Assembly (NCBI GenBank): GCA_937911865.1 | Contig: CALDSK010000075.1 | Coordinates: forward strand, 1 to 52,431 | Length of the DNA stretch: 52,431 bases | Reading direction: 5' to 3' | Source of the DNA: an uncultured Synechococcus sp. | GTDB lineage: Bacteria; Cyanobacteriota; Cyanobacteriia; Phormidesmidales; Phormidesmidaceae | Shown: positions 43,743-51,968 of the stretch, piece by piece | Layout of the letters: the number at the start of each line of letters is the position of its first letter | Position numbering within the stretch: the first letter of the stretch is position 1 | Notes under the pieces: generated by a model | Databases searched by the model: none | Seen by the model: the letters and a program-made list of their open reading frames with translations, nothing else | Told to the model about the DNA's origin: nothing | Program-made: the position numbers and the translations under genes

Positions 43743-44186
43743 CTACAGTGTTTTCAGCAGCTGACGAGGTCTAGCAAACGCTACATCTCTATATCGATCT
43801 GGATAGTTTATCAACATGTAGTGTTCATACTCATACCAATGACGTTCACCCTTTTCCTGATTGCAGTCACGACAGATTACCCATAGATTTCGAAAGTCGA
43901 GAGATAGCCAAGGATACTGAGCCCGAGGTAGCTTATGATCGATTGTCCGCCCGCCACAGTCCGCAAACCACCGACCACAAATCGGACACGATCGCTCCGA
44001 ATTTTCCCTGGCCCACTGCTTGCTTTTCTGAGTTGTCCCACACTCAATATCGCCATTCACATAGCGCCAATGATTAAACTTTAGATAGTCTGTAAAGTCT
44101 TGCTGCGTAAGCCTGTGATATCTTTTTTTGCCAACTTTATCAGCTGCAGCAAACAATTCTTCTAGCGTTTTAGGCGAGTTTTCCAT
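43743..44186 (-). CDS. HNH-type nuclease-like protein
   Basis: A 147-residue protein. The C-terminal half carries an HNH/zinc arrangement: CPIC (~88-91), the histidine pair region TIDHKLPRAQYP, then LRN-type FRNLWVICRDCNQEKGERHW. So CxxC, the catalytic His of D-H, the central Asn and the second CxxC are all present. The N-terminal TLEELFAAADKVGKK matches a stretch of the neighbouring gene (TLEDLFLKADRIGRK). It is the last gene of a three-gene minus-strand operon (coiled coil, basic protein, HNH). It could be a nicking or repair nuclease or part of a defence module; no partner I recognise clarifies this. Confidence 0.75.
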   Translation of the reverse strand: MENSPKTLEELFAAADKVGKKRYHRLTQQDFTDYLKFNHWRYVNGDIECGTTQKSKQWARENSERSCPICGRWFADCGGRTIDHKLPRAQYPWLSLDFRNLWVICRDCNQEKGERHWYEYEHYMLINYPDRYRDVAFARPRQLLKTL

Positions 44187-44221
44187 AGTAGATTCATTTC
44201 AGATAAGAACTGCTCGCCAGA

Positions 44222-44668
44222 CTATCGACGCTTACGTTTGAATGCTGTTTTTGATCGCGCCTGCCGATGGCTATAGTCAACAAATTCTGATTCAGAGTTG
44301 GGGAACTGCTGGTCAACAATATCTGCGATCGCACCCACCTCGGTCGTCAATTGCCGATTAAAATCATCAATCTCCTCGCGCGTCTGATACTTACGGCCAA
44401 TTCGATCTGCCTTCAGAAAAAGATCCTCTAGCGTGTCTACAGTCGGCTCCAGCTGTAGCTCCAGCTCATTTAGCTTTTGATACAGCTGAATCACATCATC
44501 CCAACCTAGGTTTCTGTAGCCTTGTGCCTTCAGCAAATCCCGATCACGCTTTGGCAGCTGCCCACGTCTACTCGCATTGCTGCGTTGAACCTCACGGTAG
44601 TCCATGCCGCTAAAAAGACGCTTCTGTGACTTCTTAGACCGAGACTTCTTAGACCTTGCAGAAATCAT
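44222..44668 (-). CDS. Basic uncharacterised protein sharing a motif with the HNH neighbour
   Basis: A 148-residue protein I do not recognise. The N-terminus is very basic (SARSKKSRSKKSQKR), suggesting nucleic-acid contact. The middle is helical (WDDVIQLYQKLNELELQLEP). Then comes TLEDLFLKADRIGRKYQTRE, which matches the start of the HNH protein, and a basic tail ending KTAFKRKRR. I place the start at ATG 44668, 8 bases after the coiled-coil gene's stop; GTG 44692 would overlap that gene by 16 bp. Spacing to the HNH gene is 35 bp, so all three are probably one transcript. Confidence 0.6.
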   Translation of the reverse strand: MISARSKKSRSKKSQKRLFSGMDYREVQRSNASRRGQLPKRDRDLLKAQGYRNLGWDDVIQLYQKLNELELQLEPTVDTLEDLFLKADRIGRKYQTREEIDDFNRQLTTEVGAIADIVDQQFPNSESEFVDYSHRQARSKTAFKRKRR

Positions 44669-44676
44669 ACTGAGTT

Positions 44677-45303
44677 CTATCCTAAGGTCCACCTAAACAG
44701 CCGAATCAAAGCCTTACGAAGCTCATTGTCTTCATACTGAAGCAGCACTTTTGTATCTCTTGCTAACCGCAGGCGAATTTGATCAACAACGTTCTTCAGC
44801 TCTTTATTGTCTTTTTTGAGCTCCATATTTGCGTCAGATAGCTCATCATTTTGCGTTGTTAGCGTTTGCACACGTGAGCTCAGCAGTCTTTTCTCCATCT
44901 GTAAGCGATTAATCTCTGCTTCAAGTGCTTGCGTCTCGGTTTTGATAACGTCTTTACGGTCAGTAAGAGCAGCTTTGGCCGCTTCCATCGCCTCAACTTG
45001 CCCTTCTAACTCAGCAACCTGCTTTCCAAGTTCTGCGACCTCCCCTTCGAGCTGCTGATATTCCGCTTGTAGCGTTTCTAGCTTACTCTCAGCACGGCTG
45101 CGCAGCTGTCCAAAGTGCCGATTGCGATTGCCCAAATCAGCATTTTTCTCAGCAAAAGAGTCGACCAGTTTAACCGCGCTTGGCTGACTTCGCAACGTCA
45201 CAAGCAGCTGCTCGCAGTCTTCAGGGGCCAAAGACTGGCTAATATTTTTATTAATACCGTACTCTTCTCGAAGAATCGTTTGCAGCTCTTTTTTTGAAGC
45301 CAT
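44677..45303 (-). CDS. Long coiled-coil protein of unknown function
   Basis: A 208-residue protein. The N-terminal ~60 residues form a small globular part (KKELQTILREEYGINKNISQ, EDCEQLLVTLRSQPSAVKLV). Residues ~60-180 are a continuous coiled coil with clear heptads (LEGEVAELGKQVAELEGQVE, LSSRVQTLTTQNDELSDANM). A short basic C-terminus ends LIRLFRWTLG. No enzymatic motif is seen. It is first in the operon with the basic protein and the HNH protein, and could be a structural or DNA-organising partner, as inference. Start ATG 45303. Confidence 0.7.
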   Translation of the reverse strand: MASKKELQTILREEYGINKNISQSLAPEDCEQLLVTLRSQPSAVKLVDSFAEKNADLGNRNRHFGQLRSRAESKLETLQAEYQQLEGEVAELGKQVAELEGQVEAMEAAKAALTDRKDVIKTETQALEAEINRLQMEKRLLSSRVQTLTTQNDELSDANMELKKDNKELKNVVDQIRLRLARDTKVLLQYEDNELRKALIRLFRWTLG

Positions 45304-45596
45304 ATGCCGTTGTTTTAGGGGTTTATAGCAAATGTCCTAACGCTTAGGATATTGGTAAGTTAAATTGCTCGCCATTAGTAACTATCTCAAATTATATCCA
45401 CCTACTCACCGTCTACAACCGTACGATTTCTCGGTTATTCATAGGCTCAAGCGGGCAAAGCAAGCATACTTAGCCTCTAGGGAAGAAATAGCATAGCAGC
45501 GCTACTGGCAACAGCTAATGAACAACCACAGGCGCAAGCGCAAGCCGATGGGGCCTCTAGAACAAAATAAGCTCTGAACAAGTCAAACTCATTACA
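45304..45596. other. 293-bp gap with operator-like dyad at 45335-45349
   Basis: tcctaa-cgc-ttagga lies 32 bp upstream of the coiled-coil gene's start and may be an operator for that operon. The rest, toward the ABC permease stop, shows nothing I can name. Confidence 0.45.
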
Positions 45597-47156
45597 TTAA
45601 TAGTGCAGAGCAGATCCTAATGCCCGGCCGCGCCAGTAGCCCAGCGACAGCAAAACAGCTATACCTACTGCTGAGAGAATCGTAAAAGCGACCGACCCCG
45701 CGTATAGAGCCGACCCGAGACTAACCCAGGCCCACGGAGAAGACACCTCCATCACAGTTAGCAGTAAATCTGTTTTACCTAATTTTCGCTGCCGAAACAG
45801 CTCTCCTGCCCTCACTGGCTGTGAATTCCACAGCCGAAAAAATGAGGACCCAACAGAGGCACCCGCTGCTGCCACGACTGCCGGGAACCAGTTGTACCCC
45901 TGCCAAATTAACGCAGCGATCGCAGGCAACAGCAGCAGCCAAACCGGAATCAACGCTGCCAGCTGCTTCAACCGTCTCAAGTGAGCACTTGCCGCTGGCG
46001 ACGCCTTCAACAAATCAGCGGCCTCCTCACCCGACAGACACGCAAACGTCAGCACATAGGCCAGCTGCCCACCCAAAAAAGGCATCGCTACATTCGCAAC
46101 CCGGCCCAGATCTAGCAGCGGATTGCTGCCACCTTCGCCCTGCAACAGCAGCCAGGTTAGCGGCAGCACCAGCACGACCTGTAGCGCCACCTGCGAAATC
46201 AAGTATGGATGACGACGCATCGTTCTCCATTCTTTTGTCAGCACCACCCAAACAAAACCATCCCGCAGCGTGGCGTTTTTCCCACCACGCGCTCGTCGCT
46301 TCCTAGCCACAGACTGCTGCGTACCTTCCACAAAAGCCTGTTCAAGTGCATAAACAGTAAACGCAGCGATCGCACTACTCACCCCCAGCGTTAATCCTAC
46401 AGATGCCCCATCCAGCAGCATTGCCCGAGCCGGAAACCAAATCCAGCTATCTATTCCTAAAAAGCTGCCGGGCATGGCCTGACTTTGTAGCCAATCCCAA
46501 AAGTTGCTCAAGTCCACACCGCTTGACAGCAAAAAATTAGGCACCTGGAACGACAAAACAATCATCAGCGACACAAACAAATTCAATATTTGTACCAGCA
46601 CTCGTGCTCGCCGCGCTCCAACCCAGCGCACAATCCGCAGCGTTACGAGCATGCCTAAGCTGGCCGTCACCAGGCAAATTCCTACCAGCGTCGGATACAG
46701 GCCCAACAGCTCCGAAAAGCCTAAAAAAACAGCCAGTAGGCTGGCCGGTACCACAACCATACAAAAGCTAAAAAACGTACAGAAGGCGACACAGAGAAGC
46801 CGAACAGAAAAAATAGCACGGCCAGGAACAGGTGACGCTAACAACAGATCTAAATCACCGCGCTCAAACAAAACAACAACACTCTCACCGACAGACTGAT
46901 TAAAAGCAAAAACGAAGCCCAGTAGCCACAGCCCCGCAGCTACCCAAAGCGCCTCAGCCGGTAGCTCAGCTTCAGCCGTTGCCAAACGTACAGGGCTAAA
47001 TCCAAACCAGAACGAAACAAACACAAAGGCAAGAAATAGCCATAGAACAACCATCCAAATCCAAAAATGCTTGACCCCTGTTGTCTTACGCCACCACAGC
47101 CGCAGCTCATTTTTTAGCAGCCAGCCGGTCAAAGCCACACCCGATCGATTCTGCAT
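45597..47156 (-). CDS. ABC-2 type exporter permease
   Basis: A large inner-membrane protein of about 519 residues with ten or more hydrophobic segments, beginning KHFWIWMVVLWLFLAFVFVS. The stretch VLFERGDLDLLLASPVPGRAI is the amphipathic elbow typical of ABC exporters of the ABC-2 class, and VLTKEWRTMRRHPYLISQVA opens a second half. I start at ATG 47156, which follows GAGG and sits 2 bp after the ATPase stop; TTG 47162 would overlap it. With the ATPase it forms an export system; the substrate is unknown. Confidence 0.82.
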   Translation of the reverse strand: MQNRSGVALTGWLLKNELRLWWRKTTGVKHFWIWMVVLWLFLAFVFVSFWFGFSPVRLATAEAELPAEALWVAAGLWLLGFVFAFNQSVGESVVVLFERGDLDLLLASPVPGRAIFSVRLLCVAFCTFFSFCMVVVPASLLAVFLGFSELLGLYPTLVGICLVTASLGMLVTLRIVRWVGARRARVLVQILNLFVSLMIVLSFQVPNFLLSSGVDLSNFWDWLQSQAMPGSFLGIDSWIWFPARAMLLDGASVGLTLGVSSAIAAFTVYALEQAFVEGTQQSVARKRRARGGKNATLRDGFVWVVLTKEWRTMRRHPYLISQVALQVVLVLPLTWLLLQGEGGSNPLLDLGRVANVAMPFLGGQLAYVLTFACLSGEEAADLLKASPAASAHLRRLKQLAALIPVWLLLLPAIAALIWQGYNWFPAVVAAAGASVGSSFFRLWNSQPVRAGELFRQRKLGKTDLLLTVMEVSSPWAWVSLGSALYAGSVAFTILSAVGIAVLLSLGYWRGRALGSALHY

Positions 47157-47158
47157 AC

Positions 47159-47926
47159 TCAAACCTCTTCAGCCTGATTGCGATCGATACGGTCAGACTG
47201 ATCGATCAGCTCCAAGAAAACGCTCTCTAACGTACCGCCAGCTTCACCGCTGCGAGCTCTCAAATCGTCTAATGTGCCAGCCGCAATCAGCCGCCCCCGG
47301 TTCAAAATGCCAATCTGCTCAGCCATACGTTCAGCAACATCTAATACATGCGTCGTTAAAATAACTGAATTGCCCTGACGCACGTAATCTATTAGCATTG
47401 TTTTAACCAGCCGCGCCGCCGCCGCATCTAACCCATTCAGCGGTTCATCTAGCATAATCAGCTGAGGCTCATGAATAAACGCGCCCGCTAATGCCAGCTT
47501 TTGCTTCATACCCCGAGAAAACGTCTCTGTAAAGTCAGAGCGTACCGCCCATAAACCTAGCTGCTTGAGTAGTGACTGCGCGTGTGGCTGAGCTTTCGAG
47601 GCAGGAATGTTCCATAGCCCTGCAACAAATTCCAGATACTCCATCGGACGCAGCTTGCCATACAGCAGGGGCTCGTCTGGCACATAAGCTAACCGCTGTT
47701 TGGCCTTCCTGGGTGAGTTTGTAATACTGCTTCCCCACACCAGCGCATCTCCACCGTCTGGCTGCAGTAGCCCTGCAACCATCCGCAGCGTGGTGGTTTT
47801 CCCAGCCCCGTTAGCGCCCAAAAAGGCGTACAGCACCCCTGGCGACACCGACAGACTTAGCTGATCGACCGCACAGAAAGTACCAAATCGTTTGCTGAGC
47901 GATCGCAGTTCTAAAGCAGCAGCCAT
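47159..47926 (-). CDS. ABC exporter ATP-binding protein
   Basis: ATPase of 255 residues of the drug/ABC-2 exporter type. It has Walker A GANGAGKTT, LAYVPDEPLLYGKL in the Q-loop region, signature FSRGMKQKLALAGAF, Walker B LIMLDEPLNGLDAA and H-loop LTTHVLDVAERMAEQ. The signature FSRGMKQK rather than LSGGQ is typical of this branch. It is translationally linked to the permease that follows. Upstream lies the 5 x 15-bp repeat. Confidence 0.92.
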   Translation of the reverse strand: MAAALELRSLSKRFGTFCAVDQLSLSVSPGVLYAFLGANGAGKTTTLRMVAGLLQPDGGDALVWGSSITNSPRKAKQRLAYVPDEPLLYGKLRPMEYLEFVAGLWNIPASKAQPHAQSLLKQLGLWAVRSDFTETFSRGMKQKLALAGAFIHEPQLIMLDEPLNGLDAAAARLVKTMLIDYVRQGNSVILTTHVLDVAERMAEQIGILNRGRLIAAGTLDDLRARSGEAGGTLESVFLELIDQSDRIDRNQAEEV

Positions 47927-47957
47927 ACCAACCCAAACAGCATTTCAATTGAACCTG

Positions 47958-48032
47958 TTGATTATAGTCAAGTTGATTACACTCAAGTCGATTGTGGTTA
48001 AGTCGATTATGGTTAAGTCGATGATGGTCAAG
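47958..48032. repeat. 5 x 15-bp tandem repeat
   Basis: Consecutive 15-mers ttgattatagtcaag, ttgattacactcaag, tcgattgtggttaag, tcgattatggttaag and tcgatgatggtcaag fill most of the gap between the ABC ATPase start and the adenylate kinase-thioredoxin gene's stop. Confidence 0.9.
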
Positions 48033-48050
48033 TAGTGAACGTCAAACCAC

Positions 48051-48959
48051 TTACAGCAGCTGCGTCATCGCTTTGGCATAGATAGTGTAGGGCTTCATTC
48101 CTGTCAGCGTCTCTTGCAGCTCACCCTGCTTAAAGAACATTACCGACGGCATCCCTTTTAGCCCAAACCGTTTAGAGACCTGCCGGTTGTTGTCAAAATC
48201 CAATTTCACCACAGTCGCGCGATCGCTATATTCCTCAGCCAGTCGATCCACCAGCGGTGACACCTGCTTACAGGGTCCACACCAAGACGCCACACAGTCC
48301 ACAACCAGCAGAGACTCTGTTTTCATTAGCGTATTGAGTTCAGCCTCATCAATAAAGCGAGCGGCCCCGGTCTCCTTGTTCTCTAGCTGAGCGAGCGCGT
48401 TGATAACCTCCGCCGCAGACTGACTTCCATTCACAACTGTCAACCGTGAAGGCGCTGCTGCCCCTTTACTCTCTTTTTGCTGGTAATACTCCATGATCGG
48501 GACAATAGTTTGCTTATACTCAGTAACCCGGCTACGCAGCACACTCACACTTTCACTGATCTCTTCTCTTGCCGTCAGCCGATTGATCAAAATTCCGGTA
48601 CTCGCTTTTATATAAGCCGCTTTTGCGACTGGCAAACCAAACGACAGCAGCAGTTTATCCAAAGCTTCTGCCTGAGCTAGCGTATCGGGAAATCCCGCTA
48701 ACACCCAGCCATTGAGCATCACATCTGGCTGCTCAAACCGCTGGCGTAACAGCTTAATCAGCAGCTCATCTGGAATCGGCTCAGCGTTCTCTCGATACGT
48801 CCGCACGTCAATGCCTATGGCAGATTCTTTTACAATCGCCTGCCGGATCAGACCTGTCATTGATACAGGCGGGACCTGCCACTGCTTCGCTAGCGCGATC
48901 GCCTGCGTTTCTACATCCGCACCCGGTGGTCCCAAAAGAATAAGCTGCTTAGATTCCAT
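48051..48959 (-). CDS. Adenylate kinase-like (degenerate) fused to thioredoxin
   Basis: A 302-residue fusion. Residues 1-185 follow the adenylate kinase fold but key residues are lost. The P-loop reads LLGPPGADVETQA instead of GPPGAGKGTQ, so the ATP-binding Lys is gone. The AMP-site G-F-P-R reads GFPDTLAQAEALD, and the LID arginines are replaced (RLTAREEISES). Residues ~200-302 are an intact thioredoxin with ASWCGPCKQV (active-site Cys pair near 224), VKLDFDNN and GMPSVMFFKQGE with the cis-Pro. It is a paralogue of the neighbouring gene at 49032-49919, lying 72 bp downstream on the same strand. Kinase activity is very unlikely, while redox activity should persist. Confidence 0.9.
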   Translation of the reverse strand: MESKQLILLGPPGADVETQAIALAKQWQVPPVSMTGLIRQAIVKESAIGIDVRTYRENAEPIPDELLIKLLRQRFEQPDVMLNGWVLAGFPDTLAQAEALDKLLLSFGLPVAKAAYIKASTGILINRLTAREEISESVSVLRSRVTEYKQTIVPIMEYYQQKESKGAAAPSRLTVVNGSQSAAEVINALAQLENKETGAARFIDEAELNTLMKTESLLVVDCVASWCGPCKQVSPLVDRLAEEYSDRATVVKLDFDNNRQVSKRFGLKGMPSVMFFKQGELQETLTGMKPYTIYAKAMTQLL

Positions 48960-48987
48960 AGCCTAAAAACCAACTCTCCGACAAGAC

Positions 48988-49023
48988 CTGAGCAGATAAC
49001 TGAGCAGATGACTGGGCAAACAT
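48988..49023. repeat. 3 x 12-bp tandem repeat
   Basis: ctgagcagataa, ctgagcagatga and the degenerate ctgggcaaacat occupy most of the gap between the two fusion genes. Confidence 0.75.
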
Positions 49024-49031
49024 CAAAAACG

Positions 49032-49919
49032 TTACATCCAGCGAGCGACAGCCGCCTGAAAAACAGGGTAAGGCTTCACGCCAGCCATAGACTCCAACAG
49101 CTCACCCTCCTTCAAAAACATCACTAAAGGAACTCCCTTTACTTTAAATCGCGTCGCGACCGCTTTATGCGCATCGACATCTAGCTTAAAAACATTCACC
49201 CGATCGCCATACTCAGCAGCCAGCCGATCCATCATCGGGGCCACCAGCTTACAGGGACCGCACCAGGTTGCCGTGCAGTCCACCACCAGCAGCTGAGCTT
49301 GTGCCAACAGACCTTCAAACTCCGCTTCATCAGTAATAAAGCTAGCCGTTACGCTGACTTCTGCATGCTCCAACTGCCTCAACGCATTGGCAACTTCCGC
49401 CAGTCCAAGGCTCGCATTCACAGTGGTTACGCAGTCTTGCTGCTGATAATACTCAAGCAAAGGCGTAGTCTCTTCTTGATAAACGGCAAGCCGACGGCGA
49501 ATCGTAGCTACCGTATCGTCCGGACGCTTCATTCCCAGCAGCCGATCGATTAAAAGCCCTGTCATGACCTTGAAGTACACCACTTTAGGACGAGCCAATT
49601 TCAGTGTCTTCAGCAGATGATCAAACGCTTCAGCTTGAGCGAGCGATCGCGGAAACCCATCCAAAATCCAGCCATTTTCCATATCTGACTGAGCAAAGCG
49701 ATCGCGCATCAAATCCAAAACCAGCTCATCATCAACCAGCTCACCAGCATCGACACAAGCTTTTGCCTGCGTTCCAAGCGGCGTCTGAGCTGTAATCGCA
49801 CCTCGCAGAATATCACCCGTTGAAATATGCGGCACCTGCCAACGCGCAGCCAAAGTAGCTGCTTGCGTCCCCTTTCCCGCTCCAGGTGGCCCTAAAAAAA
49901 TAAATTGCTTAGATGCCAT
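49032..49919 (-). CDS. Adenylate kinase-thioredoxin fusion with intact kinase site
   Basis: A 295-residue two-domain protein. The N-terminal adenylate kinase has an intact P-loop FLGPPGAGKGTQA, HISTGDILR, NGWILDGFPRSLAQAEAFD (AMP site) and a short LID (KRPDDTVATIRRRLAVYQ). The C-terminal thioredoxin (~195-295) has TATWCGPCKLV near residue 219, FKLDVDAHK and GVPLVMFLKEGE. The design suggests nucleotide balance (2 ADP to ATP plus AMP) tied to redox state, perhaps light-linked, which is inference. It is followed 72 bp downstream by its degenerate paralogue. Start ATG 49919; its upstream region carries AGNCT array B. Confidence 0.93.
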   Translation of the reverse strand: MASKQFIFLGPPGAGKGTQAATLAARWQVPHISTGDILRGAITAQTPLGTQAKACVDAGELVDDELVLDLMRDRFAQSDMENGWILDGFPRSLAQAEAFDHLLKTLKLARPKVVYFKVMTGLLIDRLLGMKRPDDTVATIRRRLAVYQEETTPLLEYYQQQDCVTTVNASLGLAEVANALRQLEHAEVSVTASFITDEAEFEGLLAQAQLLVVDCTATWCGPCKLVAPMMDRLAAEYGDRVNVFKLDVDAHKAVATRFKVKGVPLVMFLKEGELLESMAGVKPYPVFQAAVARWM

Positions 49920-49989
49920 AAAAAATCAGTCCCAGCGAGAAAATCCCTTTAACTGTAAGGCTCGCCGCCACTGCTTCACCTCAACTGAC

Positions 49990-50026
49990 ACTTAGCTTAA
50001 AGCTGAGCAGACGCTTTAAGCTAAGT
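49990..50026. terminator. 14-bp perfect inverted repeat upstream of kinase-thioredoxin gene
   Basis: acttagcttaaagc (49990-50003) pairs with gctttaagctaagt (50013-50026) across a 9-base loop. It could terminate the DUF5946-like transcript from the right or form a leader stem for the kinase-thioredoxin gene. Its right arm overlaps the first AGNCT dyad. Confidence 0.5.
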
Positions 50027-50158
50027 CTTATTATGAGACTTAAGTGAATCAAACATAGTCTTTTTATGAGACTATTACATAAATGTGAGACCCATTCTGA
50101 GTCTTTTGTTGAGACTCATATTTATCAATTATAGTCTTTTATCTATACAAGTTAGTCT
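50022..50158. promoter_or_regulatory. Array B: paired TAAGTCT/AGACTTA-type dyads
   Basis: Three perfect 7-bp inverted pairs with 7-base spacers are present: taagtct/agactta (50022-50042), atagtct/agactat (50055-50075) and tgagtct/agactca (50098-50118). Single sites agtct follow at 50133 and 50154, each 21 bp on, and agacc at 50088. Steps of 12 and 21 bp match arrays A and C. It lies upstream of the kinase-thioredoxin gene and downstream of the DUF5946-like gene. Confidence 0.75.
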
Positions 50159-50272
50159 CAACGCTAGCTTCGCAAAATGTCTTTTGTTTCAACAATGTAA
50201 AGCGGACGATTACGACCGTCAATCCCATCAAAGCAGCGAAATAGCAACCGTTCTGTTTCAAAGAAAATCATA

Positions 50273-50758
50273 TCAAGCAATTAGGTGAGTAATCTTTTCA
50301 TGATGCGGTGCCCAGCACTCAAATATATATCTCGCCCACGCTTCTACAGACTGCCGATGCTGCTGAGCAGTCTGCGCTGTTAATACATCGTCTACATTAA
50401 TACCGTCCAGTTCGGTTGGCGGTATCAGCCATTCATCACTGAGCTTATGTGTTGCAATTGCTTGCTTTATGCCAGCGAGCTGACTAATTGAGCGTTTCAA
50501 CTCAAAGTAGCTGAAGAGGCTAGCTAAATGAATGTATGTTGACCGAGTTGCCGGGAGGCTCTTCTCGCCAGGATGCTGAAGTGCGTAAGCGTCTACGGTA
50601 AGGCCATGTACTACCATGTAATCATAATTCTCATATTCTCTAGCGAGCAGCTTGCCGTAGTGCGCCCAACACCCTGGCGTACCGCCCAAGTATCGATGAA
50701 CAGGACCATCACTTTCGGGCGTTTCTAGTCCACACCACTGACATTTCTCAAGTTTCAT
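50273..50758 (-). CDS. DUF5946-like protein
   Basis: A 161-residue protein. It opens KCQWCGLETPESDGPVHRYL with a zinc-type CxxC. GTPGCWAHYGKLLAREYENY, VHGLTVDAYALQHPGEKS and STYIHLASLFSYFELKRSIS follow, a pattern I associate with the DUF5946 family of unknown function. I start at ATG 50758, directly before the CxxC; the frame runs on to 50965 through sequence that looks non-coding. It is monocistronic in appearance. Function unknown. Confidence 0.75.
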   Translation of the reverse strand: MKLEKCQWCGLETPESDGPVHRYLGGTPGCWAHYGKLLAREYENYDYMVVHGLTVDAYALQHPGEKSLPATRSTYIHLASLFSYFELKRSISQLAGIKQAIATHKLSDEWLIPPTELDGINVDDVLTAQTAQQHRQSVEAWARYIFECWAPHHEKITHLIA

Positions 50759-51001
50759 AAGACAAAAAGATATCAACTGAGCAACTTGTTGTACTGGTAA
50801 ATTCTTGGATGATTTCTCAGAGCGATCGCATGAACTTATCAATGTCATAACCGTATTCATCAATCGAGAAGATACAGGGAAGCTGACGAACAGAACTAAT
50901 CTCTTCGGAGTTAGTTCTCCACGGCTTGTTGGTATGCGGCTCCAATTATTTAAATATCTGAACACAGCCTAAAAGCAGTATGGTGTGAGCATTACAGCCG
51001 C

Positions 51002-51880
51002 TTAAAGACTTAGTTCTATCTCATTCAAGAATGCTGATAGAGCAGGTGTAACACTTCTTTCAGCTAGAGAAGCAAAAGCAGTTCGCCTGAGCTGTTTCGG
51101 GCTCAGAGACATAGTATGTAGTTTGGAACAGTCAGCTGGAAGTGTCATCGAAGGAACAATAGTGACACCCATACTATCTTCTACCATCGCAAAAATGGTT
51201 TGCAAGCTGATTACTTCAAACTGAATCTTGGGTGCGACGTTTGCCTCGCGAAAAAGCGATTTAATGAACGGGCCACAGCCGGACTTAGATATAATAAATG
51301 GATCCTCTGAAAGCTGACGGACATCGACTTGGCTGTTGCTTGCAAGCCTATGATGTTTTGGAACAATTGCTAGAAATTCGTCTTGAGTAAGCTCAATCGT
51401 TTTAAATTCTTTATCAGTGGGTAGAGTAACGACTCCCGCATCCACCGCGCGGGTCTGAATCCACTCCCTGACCTCCTGGTCAGTTCCCTCAAGTAAAGTA
51501 ATTTCAATACCAGGATAGCGTCGATGGAATCGACGTAGCAGATCAGGAAGAAACCTAACAGAGACACTTGGAAAACTACCTAAACGGATTTGTCCTGTTT
51601 CCAATCCTATCGCTGTGGCTGCGCTTTGCTGTATTTGCTCTGCAAGCACCAATATTTCTCTAGCCCGAGATAGCACCTGCTCTCCAATCTCTGTAGCAGT
51701 AACACTGCCCCGGCTGCGCTCTAACAGAGAGACCTGAAGCTCCCTTTCTAGGGCGGCAACTGCATGACTCACTGCTGATTGCGTCATACCTAACTGCTTA
51801 CTTGCAAGCGTAAAACTTCCGACGTCAGCAATTGCTGAAAAAGCCTGTAGTTGCGCTAGCGTCATAGATATTTTCTTCAT
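51002..51880 (-). CDS. LysR-family regulator divergent from amidotransferase-like gene
   Basis: A 292-residue LysR protein. The DNA-binding part reads LQAFSAIADVGSFTLASKQL, GMTQSAVSHAVAALERELQV and ERSRGSVTATEIG. The effector domain begins GQIRLGSFPSVSVRFLPDLL and includes VDAGVVTLPTDKEF. The most likely target is the divergent glutamine-amidotransferase-like gene 88 bp away. An alternative start is the ATG five codons in. The effector is unknown. Confidence 0.9.
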   Translation of the reverse strand: MKKISMTLAQLQAFSAIADVGSFTLASKQLGMTQSAVSHAVAALERELQVSLLERSRGSVTATEIGEQVLSRAREILVLAEQIQQSAATAIGLETGQIRLGSFPSVSVRFLPDLLRRFHRRYPGIEITLLEGTDQEVREWIQTRAVDAGVVTLPTDKEFKTIELTQDEFLAIVPKHHRLASNSQVDVRQLSEDPFIISKSGCGPFIKSLFREANVAPKIQFEVISLQTIFAMVEDSMGVTIVPSMTLPADCSKLHTMSLSPKQLRRTAFASLAERSVTPALSAFLNEIELSL

Positions 51881-51968
51881 GTTGAATATAACTTAAATGA
51901 ATTTGACTCATGCTCTCACGCTTTGTACCTTAGTGTCAGTCAACAACCAAAAGCAGGAGTAGTGCGTA

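Noticed and set aside
50759..50965. 69-residue extension of the DUF5946-like protein
   Set aside because: The conserved CxxC start follows ATG 50758 directly; upstream residues look like translated non-coding DNA.
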